Source: Lithacetigena sp037446255 [NCBI: Coprothermobacterota bacterium]
GTDB lineage: Bacteria > Coprothermobacterota > HKB111
Direction: 5' to 3'
DNA length: 64,000 bases
Assembly: GCA_037446255.1 (NCBI GenBank)
Contig: JBBIIY010000005.1
Coordinates: 23,953-87,952 of the forward strand
Numbering within the stretch: position 1 is the stretch's first letter; every line of letters begins with the position of its first letter. Of this stretch, positions 37,573 through 46,853 are shown one piece after another. The notes under the pieces are model-generated. The model was given only the letters and a program-made list of their open reading frames with translations. It was not told where the DNA came from and ran no database searches. A program made the translations under genes and the position numbers.

Positions 37573-38280
37573 TCAGGCTCCTTCCAGCCTTTTAAGAACT
37601 TCTGCATAAGCCTGGGTTACACCGCCTAAATCACGACGAAACCTATCCTTATCAAGTTTGTCATGGGTGCTGGCATCCCAGAACCTGCAGGTATCAGGAG
37701 ATATTTCATCACCTAATATCAGTACACCTTGATGTACGCCAAACTCCAGTTTAAAATCCACCAGCAATATTTTTTTGGATAAAAGATACTTTTTAAGAAT
37801 ATCGTTTATTCTAAAAGCCAGATAAGTTATTTTCGAAACTTGCTCTGGTGTGGCTAAACCCAGGGCATAAATATGGTATTCATTGATCATAGGGTCTTTC
37901 AGGGCATCATCTTTATAATAGAGCTCCAATATAGACTTTTTAAGTTCTCTGCCTTCTTCAATTCCTAATCTACGGGATAGGCTGCCAGCAATTATGTTCC
38001 TGACCACCACTTCCACTTTCAGAATATCTAATTTTTTAACCAGCATTTCACGCGCGGAATACTTTTTGACAAAGTGAGTTTGAATATTATTATCTTCCAG
38101 CAAAAGAAATAGAATGGTAGATATTTTGTTGTTAACCTCCCCTTTGTTGGCTATTTGACCTTTTTTGAGACCGTCAAAAGCGGTGGCATCATCTTTAAAT
38201 TCAATCACCAGGTAATCTGGATTACAGGTGGCATAAACATCTTTGGCTTTACCCTGATAAAGAAGTTCTCTCTTTTCCAA
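37573..38280 (-). CDS. purC: Phosphoribosylaminoimidazole-succinocarboxamide synthase (SAICAR synthetase)
   Basis: PurC adds aspartate to CAIR. I choose the TTG at 38280, giving 235 residues starting [16 protein letters not shown], because GGAGGT (38290-38285) lies 4 bases before it and overlaps the purE stop. A TTG at 38292 would start inside that ribosome-binding site. Motifs are [40 protein letters not shown] and [17 protein letters not shown] ([13 protein letters not shown]). Confidence 0.95.
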   Translation of the reverse strand: MEKRELLYQGKAKDVYATCNPDYLVIEFKDDATAFDGLKKGQIANKGEVNNKISTILFLLLEDNNIQTHFVKKYSAREMLVKKLDILKVEVVVRNIIAGSLSRRLGIEEGRELKKSILELYYKDDALKDPMINEYHIYALGLATPEQVSKITYLAFRINDILKKYLLSKKILLVDFKLEFGVHQGVLILGDEISPDTCRFWDASTHDKLDKDRFRRDLGGVTQAYAEVLKRLEGA

Positions 38281-38282
38281 GT

Positions 38283-38786
38283 TTACCTCCAACCCTTCTC
38301 CTCAATTTCGCATGCTTTAATTTCTACTGCTTCTTTCATTTTATCTTTATAAGAAGCATATTTATGTTTCAAACCAGTATCCAGCACCCCCAGGATTTGT
38401 ACAGCTAATAAACCAGCATTTTTAGCTCCATTTATAGCTACAGTAGCTACCGGAACACCCGGTGGCATCTGAACAATAGAGTATAAAGCATCCACGCCGC
38501 CCAACGAACCTGTTTCCACAGGAACCCCGATAACTGGAAGTTCGGTAATAGAAGCTACCATCCCAGGAAGGTGAGCAGAACCACCTGCACCCGCAATGAT
38601 AACTTTTAACCCCCGCTGGGAAGCTTTTCTGGCATACCCATACAGCCTTTCGGGTGTTCTATGGGCCGATACTATGGTCAATTCGTATGGAACACCAAAT
38701 TCTTCCAATAGTTCTGCGGCTGACTTCATTACCGTTAAATCTGAACTACTTCCCATTATTATGCCAACAACAGGTTTTTCTGACAT
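38283..38786 (-). CDS. purE: N5-carboxyaminoimidazole ribonucleotide mutase
   Basis: PurE class I shifts the carboxylate of N5-CAIR made by PurK. The 167-residue protein has [28 protein letters not shown] with the active-site His, and [15 protein letters not shown]. The start at 38786 is preceded by AAGGAGG and lies 4 bases after the purK stop. Confidence 0.97.
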   Translation of the reverse strand: MSEKPVVGIIMGSSSDLTVMKSAAELLEEFGVPYELTIVSAHRTPERLYGYARKASQRGLKVIIAGAGGSAHLPGMVASITELPVIGVPVETGSLGGVDALYSIVQMPPGVPVATVAINGAKNAGLLAVQILGVLDTGLKHKYASYKDKMKEAVEIKACEIEEKGWR

Positions 38787-38790
38787 TAGT

Positions 38791-39963
38791 TTAACCTCCT
38801 TCCTGAGATATTATTTTTAAGGATTTTTCTGCTTTTTGGGCAATTTCCATCGCCCTATCTATATTCGTGTTAACCACAGTAAAATGCCCCATCTTTCTAA
38901 GAGGAGCAGTCTTCTTTTTACCATAAAAATGAAGGTGAAGACCGGGTAGTGAGAGAGCTTTATTTACCCCTGTAAGGACTGCAGGTCCCTGATAACCTTC
39001 ATCTCCCAGTAGATTAACCATGACGGCCGGGTTAATCAGGCTTGTGTCTCCCAGTGGCAGACCGGCTATTGCTCTGATATGCTGTTCAAACTGTGAGGTA
39101 ACGCAGGCTTCAATGGTGAAATGACCAGAATTATGCGGACGGGGTGCTACTTCGTTAACCAGAATCTGCTCATCATCAGTTAAAAACATCTCCACGCAAA
39201 ATATACCCACCCCTGAAAAAACTGACATTACCTTTTCAGCAACTTCTTTTGCCTTACTACATATTTCAGGTGATACCCGCGCAGGGACCATACACCTGTA
39301 CAGAATATGATTTCTGTGTTCATTTTCGGCTAAGGGATAGGTTTTAATTTCCCCGTTTATACCCCGGGCAGCAATTATGGAAATCTCTTTAGTAAAACTA
39401 ACCCATTCTTCAGCCATGAGATTTGGGTTGTTTATTTTCATATACATTTCTTCAACCTTTTGTTGATTTTCCACCAACCAGTTCCCTTTACCATCGTAAC
39501 CCCCGTAAAGCGATTTAATAATCAGTGGATAACCAAGTTCATTACCAGCCTGGATTAATTCTGCTTTACTGAAAACTTTTCGGAAAAGAGGCACGGGAAT
39601 TCCTGCCATCGCCAGGGCTTCTTTCTGAAGAAGTTTATTTTGAATAATGTTTAGAGAGTGAGGAGTGGGATAGATAGCCCTGCCCTCACTTTCCAGAGAT
39701 ATCAGGGTAAGGCTATCTATATGTTCAAATTCATAGGTAACCACGTCCGAGGTCTCGGCCAGGAACCTTATAGATTCACTATCCTCAAAATCAGTTACAA
39801 TTTGGTTATCTGCTACCTGACCTGCCGGGCATCTGGGTGTGGGGTCAAGAATGGTAACCTGAAAACCCAACTGTTTGGCTGATACAGTCATCATTTTGCC
39901 TAATTGACCGCCACCAATTATGCCTATCCTGAAGGGAGGTTCAAGAGGGATTCTATCAAGCAT
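38791..39963 (-). CDS. purK: N5-carboxyaminoimidazole ribonucleotide synthase
   Basis: PurK uses ATP and bicarbonate to make N5-CAIR. The 390-residue ATP-grasp protein has [22 protein letters not shown] at its start, [18 protein letters not shown] in the ATP-binding lobe and [17 protein letters not shown] late. It is the first gene of the pur operon, with AGAGGT just upstream of the ATG. Confidence 0.97.
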   Translation of the reverse strand: MLDRIPLEPPFRIGIIGGGQLGKMMTVSAKQLGFQVTILDPTPRCPAGQVADNQIVTDFEDSESIRFLAETSDVVTYEFEHIDSLTLISLESEGRAIYPTPHSLNIIQNKLLQKEALAMAGIPVPLFRKVFSKAELIQAGNELGYPLIIKSLYGGYDGKGNWLVENQQKVEEMYMKINNPNLMAEEWVSFTKEISIIAARGINGEIKTYPLAENEHRNHILYRCMVPARVSPEICSKAKEVAEKVMSVFSGVGIFCVEMFLTDDEQILVNEVAPRPHNSGHFTIEACVTSQFEQHIRAIAGLPLGDTSLINPAVMVNLLGDEGYQGPAVLTGVNKALSLPGLHLHFYGKKKTAPLRKMGHFTVVNTNIDRAMEIAQKAEKSLKIISQEGG

Positions 39964-40084
39964 ATGGCTTACCTCTTAACCCTGATTGATATCGAGAAAA
40001 TAATAAAGCCCTGACTGAAAAATATAGCCAGAGATAGATAAGAGCAGAATAATCCGCACTATATCTAAACATCATGACAACTAT

Positions 40085-40113
40085 ATTATACCACAACCAA
40101 CCAAAGCCTTAAA
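40085..40113 (-). promoter_or_regulatory. Weak candidate promoter for the pur operon
   Basis: On the reverse strand TATAAT (40090-40085) has TTTAAG 17 bases upstream (40113-40108). It would give a leader of about 115 bases before purK. No purine riboswitch consensus was recognised in that leader. The rest of the 39964-40325 gap contains one GGGACTGTCCCC dyad (about 40172-40183) and no gene. Confidence 0.3.
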
Positions 40114-40325
40114 ACTATGTCCTACATCTACCCCGATCATCGCAAGAAATTCAAGAGGGAGGGGTTCAAGTGGGACTGTCCCCAACGATTTAACTGGTTT
40201 TTCATCACGATATTCAATAGAAATTGATTTAACTTCATTATCCTTTATTCAAAAATTATGTTTGTAATAATTCTTAAATTTCTTTGTATTAATATATGAA
40301 AATCTTTATGAAAGGAGAATGCTTT

Positions 40326-40922
40326 ATGAAAAAATATATGGTCGTGTTAGTGGTTACCATGCTGGTGCTGGGAATTTCAGTTACTGCGTATGGTTACGGT
40401 ATGAAAGGGTATTTTCAAGGTGGAATGTTTGGACCTAAATCAGGCGAAAGATTGGAAAACTTGCTTCAAAAACAAGCCACCATTTTAGGCATCACTATAG
40501 ACGAACTTAAAAAACAGCTGGAAAGCGGTAAAACATTTCTTGATTTAGCCAAAGAAAAGGGAATCAATGTAAAACCGATGATGAATAAGATGTTTAGAAA
40601 TGAAGGAATGCTTACAAGATATGCTTCTATCCTGGGTATTACCGTAGAAGAACTTAAAAAGGAACTGGAAAGTGGTAAAACATTTTTAGACATTGCTAAA
40701 GCCAAGGGAATTACCGAAGAACAACTTAAAGCTAAAATGCTTGAACTACAAAAAGAAAGGTTACAGGAATTGGTCAAAGCTGGAAAAATCACTCAGGAAC
40801 AAGCTGATCAGAAACTGAAAGCTATGAAACAACGCCAGGAACAGGCTCCGTGCCCTACCTGCGGACAGGGTTTTGGATTTCCGGGGGGATTCAAAGGAAA
40901 ATTTAATCGGCCCAATCCGTAA
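40326..40922 (+). CDS. Secreted protein with a duplicated helical repeat (DUF2680-like)
   Basis: From ATG 40326 (AAAGGAGA at 40311-40318) the protein has 198 residues with a signal peptide (MKKYMVVLVVTMLVLGISVTAYG). Residues about 51-80 and 100-129 are near-identical copies of an (S/T)ILGIT(I/V)(D/E)ELKK.LESGKTFLD(L/I)AK.KGI unit, evident also at the DNA level. A charged helix (about 130-172) and a C-terminal tail with CPTCGQGFGFPGG follow. The helical unit resembles DUF2680-type domains. Function is unknown; a metal- or thiol-binding role for the CxxC is speculative. A strong terminator follows directly. Confidence 0.68.
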   Translation: MKKYMVVLVVTMLVLGISVTAYGYGMKGYFQGGMFGPKSGERLENLLQKQATILGITIDELKKQLESGKTFLDLAKEKGINVKPMMNKMFRNEGMLTRYASILGITVEELKKELESGKTFLDIAKAKGITEEQLKAKMLELQKERLQELVKAGKITQEQADQKLKAMKQRQEQAPCPTCGQGFGFPGGFKGKFNRPNP

Positions 40923-40934
40923 GAAAAATTTATT

Positions 40935-40965
40935 GGTGCCGAGCGAAAGTTCGGCACCTTTTTTT
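40935..40965 (+). terminator. Rho-independent terminator
   Basis: An 8-bp perfect stem GGTGCCGA/TCGGCACC (40935-40942 with 40951-40958) with an 8-base loop is followed by a run of seven T. It lies 12 bases after the stop of the secreted repeat protein gene. Confidence 0.93.
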
Positions 40966-41021
40966 ATTGTCTATTAACTCCTTGATACACCAAGTAACAC
41001 ACTAAGGTTCTAAATGTTAAA

Positions 41022-41651
41022 ATGGTTAAAACAACAACAGGAATGTTAAAAATTATACCCGAAAAGGTTTATGAGAATGATAGGGAACTTGTCAAGTACG
41101 GTTCGGATGAAGATATCGCCAGGGCCGTACAAAGTGGTGATATAAGCGCTTTTGAGGTGCTTATACACCGTTATGAAGAAAAAATTAACCGTTATATTTT
41201 GAGAATTTTACCTGACTTTGAAGAAGCTCAGGATTTACTGCAGGAAACATTTATGAAAGTGTATGTTAACATCAATAGTTTTGATGTGAAAAGAAGATTC
41301 TCACCCTGGATATACCGCATTGCTCACAACGAAGTGATCAATAGGGTAAGACAGAAAAGTAGAGAAATGATTTCTCCTTTTGATTTAGATACTTTTCTAC
41401 CAATGTCTCTTAAAGAAGGTGTGATGAATAAGGCTGATGATATTAAACTTACCTCAGCTGAACTCAATAAGTGTATGGGAAAATTAGAAGTAAAATACCG
41501 TGAACCTCTGCTTTTCTTTTACATAGAAGAATTAAGTTACAACGACATTTCGGATATTTTACGTATTCCTGTTTCCACTGTAGGGGTACGTATAAAAAGA
41601 GGAAAAGACATGTTAAAAAGAATTTGTAAAGAGATGGGTTATGAACTATGA
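41022..41651 (+). CDS. ECF-type RNA polymerase sigma factor
   Basis: The 209-residue protein has sigma region 2 (FEVLIHRYEEKINRYILRILPDFEEAQDLLQETFMKVYVNI...WIYRIAHNEVINRVRQKSRE) and region 4 (LEVKYREPLLFFYIEELSYNDISDILRIPVSTVGVRIKRGKDMLKRI). The start is uncertain: ATG 41022 is used, while ATG 41043 would shorten it by 7 residues, and neither has a clean ribosome-binding site. It overlaps the following membrane-protein gene by ATGA. It is a second sigma/membrane pair besides 26098-26914, but the proteins are not close copies. Confidence 0.88.
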   Translation: MVKTTTGMLKIIPEKVYENDRELVKYGSDEDIARAVQSGDISAFEVLIHRYEEKINRYILRILPDFEEAQDLLQETFMKVYVNINSFDVKRRFSPWIYRIAHNEVINRVRQKSREMISPFDLDTFLPMSLKEGVMNKADDIKLTSAELNKCMGKLEVKYREPLLFFYIEELSYNDISDILRIPVSTVGVRIKRGKDMLKRICKEMGYEL

Positions 41652-42385
41652 GTGAACAAGGAATAAAGCCAACCGTTAAAGATAAAATATTGGAAGCTAT
41701 CAAGAGCAAGCAGGTCAGGATAAAACCTCGCTGGCATTTTATAGTCAAAAGTCTGCTGGTAGCTACTGGCTTGATATTTGCCTTCCTGGCTTCAATATTT
41801 CTTATCAGTTTTACTTTATTTAACTTACGCTTAAGTGGTGCCTTGTTTTTACCCGTTTTTGGCTTCCGTGGGTGGAGAATTCTGCTTACCTCTCTACCCT
41901 GGCTGATAATCGGATTATCCATCCTACTCTTAGTTATCACCGAGATTCTGGCAAAAAATTATACTCCGGTTTACCGAAAACCTATTTTACTATCGGTAGC
42001 AGCTATTATTATTTTAGCCCTGATATCTAGCTTTGTTTTATACGCAACACCCATGCACCAGAGATTATTTGACTACTCGCGAGACCAAAAGATTCCTATT
42101 ACGGGTCCTTTATACAGGCATTATGGCATGATGCGACCTTCAGAGTTCACTCCTGGCACTATAACCCTATTTATAAACAACGATTTTCGTATTTTAACCC
42201 CTCTACAAGAGATATTTTTGGTCAAAACCAGTGCTGAAACTATATTTCCCAGAGGAAGAGAGTTACTTGTAGGAGATATGGTAATGGTGATCGGTAGAAA
42301 AGAAGATGGAACCATATTTGCTCTTGGTATCAGGAAGTTTCGAGGCGAAGAGTTCCGGCAACATATGCCAGGACCGAGATATTAG
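41648..42385 (+). CDS. Membrane protein, putative partner of the ECF sigma factor
   Basis: The 245-residue protein has a short cytosolic N-terminus (MSEQGIKPTVKDKILEAIKSKQ) and three membrane segments (about 34-62, 76-98 and 110-132). An extracellular domain (about 140-240) has a small beta-rich look (ITLFINNDFRILTPLQEI...RGRELLVGDMVMVIGRKEDGTIFALGIRKF), similar to an OB-like or barrel fold. Its ATG overlaps the sigma stop. By position it is likely an anti-sigma or sensor. No known domain is recognised. Confidence 0.55.
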   Translation: MSEQGIKPTVKDKILEAIKSKQVRIKPRWHFIVKSLLVATGLIFAFLASIFLISFTLFNLRLSGALFLPVFGFRGWRILLTSLPWLIIGLSILLLVITEILAKNYTPVYRKPILLSVAAIIILALISSFVLYATPMHQRLFDYSRDQKIPITGPLYRHYGMMRPSEFTPGTITLFINNDFRILTPLQEIFLVKTSAETIFPRGRELLVGDMVMVIGRKEDGTIFALGIRKFRGEEFRQHMPGPRY

Positions 42386-42459
42386 ATATTTCGAAAAATA
42401 AAGCGTTAAACAGGACAGTTATTGCTTAACCTCCCTCCTTGAACTATCTTGTTATGTGA

Positions 42460-42486
42460 GAAGCAGTCCCCTTAAGGGACTGCTTC
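42460..42486. terminator. Bidirectional hairpin, GGGACTG-family dyad
   Basis: An 11-bp perfect inverted repeat GAAGCAGTCCC-CTTAA-GGGACTGCTTC lies between converging genes. There is no long T tract, so termination is plausible but not certain. The inner AGTCCC/GGGACT matches the dispersed repeat family. Confidence 0.55.
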
Positions 42487-42587
42487 CATTTATGCAAAGA
42501 TTCTGACCCTGAACCGAGAGTTATAGAAAAAAGGGTCGTCACCCCATCCTTGATACAGAATCTATTTTAATAGAGATTAAAACTGAG

Positions 42588-42609
42588 ACTCTGGATCGGC
42601 GTCCAGAGT
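42588..42609. repeat. ACTCTGGA dyad, dispersed repeat
   Basis: A perfect 8-bp inverted repeat ACTCTGGA-TCGGCG-TCCAGAGT is a well-preserved copy of a family also seen at 17363-17379, 47825-47844 and 47895-47919. Confidence 0.6.
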
Positions 42610-42644
42610 GACATTCACCCATATTGTCTTCAGCTCTTGAGAAG

Positions 42645-43448
42645 TTAACCCAAATATTTACTTTTTCCCCAGGTGGATAAAAATTCCTGCAGGTGCGGTT
42701 GTTTTATCTCTTTAAGAGAGTTTTTTACCAATAGAAGCTCTTTTTCGTAATCATCGGGGGAAACCAGACCTCTCATCAGGTTAAACCGTTGATATATCAG
42801 ATAAGTGTTAATTACATCTATTTCACAGTAATTCCTGATTTCCTTGATTCTACCTAACTGCCAGTACTCCCATACTGATGACCCTACCATATTCATTTTT
42901 CCCGGTAGCCCTAATAGTCGGGCTATTTCGTGAAGAGGAGCGCTAGCTCTACCCTGATATAAGGAAAACATATCCATTAAATCCAAATGTCGGGTGTGAA
43001 ATCTATTAATATAGTTGTTCCAGCGAAAATCAGGGTCACCATTATATTCTTTCTCTCCTAAATCCCAGTACTTTCGGGCTATCACTCCATTAATCAAACC
43101 TCTGTATATCATGACGGGAAAATCAAATCCACCACCATTCCAGGAAACAACTTGAGGAGTATATTTTTCAATAACCGAGAAGAAAGACCGTATGATTTTC
43201 TTTTCGTTTAATTCGGGTTCAGAAAATGATTTTAACTTAAAAGTACCTCCATCTCTTAAAATACAGGAAATTACAATAACCTGGTGTTGGTGGAGAGGAA
43301 GAAAATCACTGTTGGTGGCTTCCTTCCTTTTTTGAAAGGCAAAATCAGCAATTTCCTTATCCGATAAAGAAGGGTCAAGATTATATAACAAACGAATTCC
43401 ACTGACATCAGGAATGGTTTCAATATCAAATACAAGGGTCGGTATCAT
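42645..43448 (-). CDS. Predicted 3'-5' exonuclease, PolB-related (DEDD superfamily)
   Basis: The 267-residue protein has the DEDD metal residues: Asp8 and Glu10 in LVFDIETIP, an Asp in VVSWNGGGFDFPVMIYRG (about residue 105-120), and an Asp in IRNYCEIDVINTYLIYQRF. This matches the PF10108 family related to the exonuclease domain of PolB, with typical length. It is a stand-alone nuclease without a polymerase domain. Its biological role is not established. GGAG lies just before the ATG at 43448. Confidence 0.85.
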   Translation of the reverse strand: MIPTLVFDIETIPDVSGIRLLYNLDPSLSDKEIADFAFQKRKEATNSDFLPLHQHQVIVISCILRDGGTFKLKSFSEPELNEKKIIRSFFSVIEKYTPQVVSWNGGGFDFPVMIYRGLINGVIARKYWDLGEKEYNGDPDFRWNNYINRFHTRHLDLMDMFSLYQGRASAPLHEIARLLGLPGKMNMVGSSVWEYWQLGRIKEIRNYCEIDVINTYLIYQRFNLMRGLVSPDDYEKELLLVKNSLKEIKQPHLQEFLSTWGKSKYLG

Positions 43449-43578
43449 TTTTACTCCTTACTCATTATTTATCAGTATTTTATCAGAATAATTACCCTTT
43501 ATGATGAGAGGCAAAGAGATAAAAAACCCAGGTTATTTGAATAGCACCAAAACCATAAGCTATTGATTCTCCTATTAG

Positions 43579-43607
43579 TAGCACAATTATATAATACGTG
43601 CTATAAT
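43579..43607 (+). promoter_or_regulatory. Dyad overlapping a -10 box in the 320-base gap
   Basis: TAGCAC (43579-43584) and GTGCTA (43598-43603) form an inverted repeat whose right arm overlaps TATAAT (43602-43607). The arrangement resembles an operator over a promoter for the LmbE-like/SLH gene pair downstream. A consensus -35 is lacking. Nothing else is recognised in 43449-43770. Confidence 0.33.
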
Positions 43608-43770
43608 ATAGCCTGTAAATACCATCAGGTTAATTATGAAATCACTACTTTGATTAAGATCAAGTTACATTTATTAACTAAAGGTATTTGTTGGATTTAC
43701 CTATTTTAGCTGAAAGCATTATTTCTCTCTAAAGTAGAAAAAATATTTATTAACCATATAGGAGGTATAT

Positions 43771-44526
43771 ATGGAGGTTAAAACACCAACTTTATTGTTA
43801 CTGGCTACTTTTGGCCTGGAGATGGTGGAATGTGGTGGGACACTGGCTAAAAATGTAATGTCAGGGGGTAAATCCTATGCCTCAGTGTTGCTTTCCCGTC
43901 CAGAATCAAGGCTCCAGATAATGGAGGCAGCCAAGATACTCGGGGTTGAAGTAAATTTTCTGGATTTTTCCTATGGTTATGTTACCCCGGATGCTGAGTC
44001 CAAAAAGAAGTTAGTCAAAATTATTCGTCGGGTCAAACCAGATATAATAATAACCCAGGACCCGGTACATTCATTTTCCGACCTTGACCCTGACCGCAGA
44101 CAAGCCATGATACTCTATCTGGAAGCGATAGCTCTATCTTCACGTGATTTTGCTCTGGAAGAAATGCCTGATTTAAAACCTCATCCTATTCCCACCATAT
44201 ACTATATGGTGCCAGAGCAACCTAATTGTGTGGTAGATATTTCCCCGGTCTTTAATATTAAAGAAAGTGCCAGGGAAAAACTGGAGCACCAATTAGCCTT
44301 TACCACCAAAGTTTATCTGAACAGGCTATCCAAAGAAACTTTAAAAAGTATAATACCTGACCTTGATTCCCTGCCCAGTGATCTGGAAATAGGACGCTCT
44401 CTGCATAGAGAGATGGATAAAGCTTTTCACCTGTATCATGGACTTTTAGCTCATGGAAGCAAATTTGCTTTTGCAGAACCCTACAGACGGGAAGGTTGTT
44501 TTAATCTTGATTACCTTGTTACTTAA
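43771..44526 (+). CDS. LmbE/PIG-L-like protein with degenerate zinc motif
   Basis: The 251-residue protein follows the PIG-L/LmbE deacetylase layout: a first strand ending in LLATFGLEMVECGGTLAK, then GGKSYASVLL, then KLVKIIRRVKPDIIITQDP. The usual (A)HPDDE zinc motif reads TFGLE (residues 13-17), so the His and first Asp ligands are lost while Glu17 and the following GGTLA remain. The second site (usually HxDHR) reads DLDPDRRQA. Loss of deacetylase activity is likely. GGAGG precedes the ATG at 43771. The gene sits 37 bases before the second SLH solute-binding protein, which suggests a shared operon and perhaps a surface-sugar context. Confidence 0.68.
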   Translation: MEVKTPTLLLLATFGLEMVECGGTLAKNVMSGGKSYASVLLSRPESRLQIMEAAKILGVEVNFLDFSYGYVTPDAESKKKLVKIIRRVKPDIIITQDPVHSFSDLDPDRRQAMILYLEAIALSSRDFALEEMPDLKPHPIPTIYYMVPEQPNCVVDISPVFNIKESAREKLEHQLAFTTKVYLNRLSKETLKSIIPDLDSLPSDLEIGRSLHREMDKAFHLYHGLLAHGSKFAFAEPYRREGCFNLDYLVT

Positions 44527-44563
44527 TTACCTATTATATTTCTATAAGGAGAATGAACAAAGA

Positions 44564-46843
44564 ATGCTTATAAAGAGATTAACTCGTTTAACGTTATGCT
44601 TATTTTTAACTATCTCCCTTTTTAATATTAAACCTGTAACTTTTGCAAAGACTTCTCTAAAAGACATCTCGGGACATGAATGGGAATACGAAATTATTAA
44701 ACTGGTGGAGTCAGATATTGTCAAAGGCTATCCTGATGGCACCTTCAGACCAGAAGTTCCTATCACCAGGGCAGAAGCGGTTGTTTTAATTGTATCGTCT
44801 AAAAATTTGTCCTTAATTAAATCGGCAATCAATCCTTTCAGAGATGTGCCAATTAACCACTTTGCCTTTGCTCAGATAGCCACTGCCCATAAAGCAGGAA
44901 TTATTAAAGGTTATCCCGATGGAACTTTTAGGCCCTCAGCAAACATTACCCGTTGTGAGTTAGCCGTTCTTTTAGGGCAAATGAAAGGTTTGGCAGGTGA
45001 GGCTGTAAAAATCTCTGTACCTGTAACCTTGGCCCAAGATGAAGCCAGCATACCCAGATGGGCTGATGGTTGGATAACTTTAGGATTGAGATCTCAACAT
45101 CAATATCTTTCTTACAGGTCCGTAGATGGTTTTAGACTAATCGCTCCTCAAGCTTTAGCTACCAGAGCAGAAACTGCCTATGGCTTACACCAAGTTTTAT
45201 ACCCCCCTAAAATGGGAGGAACGGTTAATATCGGTATGTTTACAGAACCCGACACCATGAATATGTTCGTAGGTCCTACGGTTATGGCTTGGGTTCCCTT
45301 TAGCCTGTTAAACATACCTACCGTAGGTAGAGACCATAACTGGTCATTATACCCTGGAACTCTTCAGGTAATCCCAACAGTGGAAAACGGTTTATGGAAA
45401 GTAGTAGGAGATAAGATGGAAATTACCTACCTACTGCGTCAGGGTCTTAAATGGCAGGATGGAAAACCGGTAACCTTAAACGATTGGGCTTATACCTTAC
45501 AAGTCTTTATGGACCCTTTGGTTCCTTCTGTTAGAACCGTGGAAGATAAAATTGATTTTACCAAAGGTGCTGGAGCTTACCATATCAAGGGGTTTGATAT
45601 ATTAACTTCTGATTCAGTCAAAGTTTACTTTAAAGAATTGGACTTCAGGGCTAACCTTTGGATGCCTGGTTCTATGGAATTAACCGGATTTTACCCCCAA
45701 CATATATTGGAAAAACCTTATACTGAAATGAAATCGCAACAAAAATCCGAGATATTTATCAAAGATGAAATATTAGCAAGAAAACCAATTGGTCTTGGTC
45801 CTTATAAAATACGAGAATGGATACCTGCTACCCGGATGTCTTTAGAAAAAAATTCGGATTTCTTTTTTGGTCTTCCTCTTATTGATAATATTGTCATTCG
45901 CTTTATCCCGGATACTACCTCGTTATTAGCACGCGTTATCTCAGGTAAAGACATTGATATCACTCCAGGTGGTATTAGTTTAAGTCAGGGTCTATCGCTG
46001 GCAACCAGACCTCCTGAAAACCTTAAAGTCAACTTCGTTGGTGGTTTAGCTTTTTCTCATATAGCTTTTAACCTGGATAACCCTATCCTATCAGACCTCA
46101 GAGTTCGTAAAGCTCTCATGCATAGTATTGATAGAGAAACAATTTCACAATCGTTATTCCAGGGAAAACAACCCGTAGCTCATACCATTTTTGCTTCAGG
46201 TCATTGGGCCAGTGATAATACCAATATAATTAAATATTCCTATAATCAAACTGAGGCCCGAAAACTTTTAGACGAAGCGGGTTGGAAATCAGGAACTGAT
46301 GGATTTAGATATAAAAATAATGAGAAGCTGGCTTTAGAATTGAGAACCACCTCTGGTAACCGTGAAAGAGAAGATGTTCAATCTATTATTCAAAAACAGT
46401 TGAAGGAAGTAGGTATAGATTTAGATATAAGTAAAAACCTACCATCAGCGGTGTTTTTAGGTACAGAACATTTTGTTATGCGTAAATGGCCCAGTATGAT
46501 TTTGTTCTCCTGGAACTTTGGGCCAACTTCTATCGCTGACTCCATCTATCGGGGAGATATGATACCTAAACCTGAAAACAACTGGACGGGATGGAATATT
46601 TATGGTTGGAATAATAGCGAGGCGACTGAACTTTTAAAAAAAGCTTCGGGGGAAATGAGCCAGATTCAAAGAAAAGAACAACTTTCACGGGTACAGTTTC
46701 TCATCACTAAAGAGCTTCCCTTGATTCCTCTTTATTTCAGTACGACCGTGCAAACCAGTAAAATAAACCTGGCTAGCGTTAGACCTGTTTCTGTGGGACG
46801 GGCCTTTATAACCTATAACTCATTTAACTGGTACTGGCGTTAA
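44564..46843 (+). CDS. SLH-domain-anchored ABC-type solute-binding protein, family 5 (second copy)
   Basis: From ATG 44564 the protein has 759 residues: a signal peptide (MLIKRLTRLTLCLFLTISLF), then SLH copies at LKDISGHEWEYEII...TRAE, FRDVPINHFAFAQI...TRCE and a weaker third (about 155-205, ending ATRAE). An SBP_bac_5 domain follows, with EPDTMNMF, ITYLLRQGLKWQDGKPVTL and LSDLRVRKALMHSIDRETI. It is clearly paralogous to 926-3181 over its full length. The frame continues upstream to 44453 but that would overlap the LmbE-like gene; AAGGAG at 44546-44551 supports 44564. No permease or ATPase gene adjoins. Confidence 0.9.
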   Translation: MLIKRLTRLTLCLFLTISLFNIKPVTFAKTSLKDISGHEWEYEIIKLVESDIVKGYPDGTFRPEVPITRAEAVVLIVSSKNLSLIKSAINPFRDVPINHFAFAQIATAHKAGIIKGYPDGTFRPSANITRCELAVLLGQMKGLAGEAVKISVPVTLAQDEASIPRWADGWITLGLRSQHQYLSYRSVDGFRLIAPQALATRAETAYGLHQVLYPPKMGGTVNIGMFTEPDTMNMFVGPTVMAWVPFSLLNIPTVGRDHNWSLYPGTLQVIPTVENGLWKVVGDKMEITYLLRQGLKWQDGKPVTLNDWAYTLQVFMDPLVPSVRTVEDKIDFTKGAGAYHIKGFDILTSDSVKVYFKELDFRANLWMPGSMELTGFYPQHILEKPYTEMKSQQKSEIFIKDEILARKPIGLGPYKIREWIPATRMSLEKNSDFFFGLPLIDNIVIRFIPDTTSLLARVISGKDIDITPGGISLSQGLSLATRPPENLKVNFVGGLAFSHIAFNLDNPILSDLRVRKALMHSIDRETISQSLFQGKQPVAHTIFASGHWASDNTNIIKYSYNQTEARKLLDEAGWKSGTDGFRYKNNEKLALELRTTSGNREREDVQSIIQKQLKEVGIDLDISKNLPSAVFLGTEHFVMRKWPSMILFSWNFGPTSIADSIYRGDMIPKPENNWTGWNIYGWNNSEATELLKKASGEMSQIQRKEQLSRVQFLITKELPLIPLYFSTTVQTSKINLASVRPVSVGRAFITYNSFNWYWR

Positions 46844-46853
46844 AATAAAGTTG

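Noticed and set aside
39964-40325. Purine riboswitch upstream of purK
   Set aside because: The reverse-strand leader does not show the conserved aptamer loops I would expect.
44453-44563. Upstream extension of the second SLH protein
   Set aside because: It would overlap the LmbE-like gene by 74 bases and place a second hydrophobic stretch before the signal peptide; the ATG at 44564 has a ribosome-binding site.
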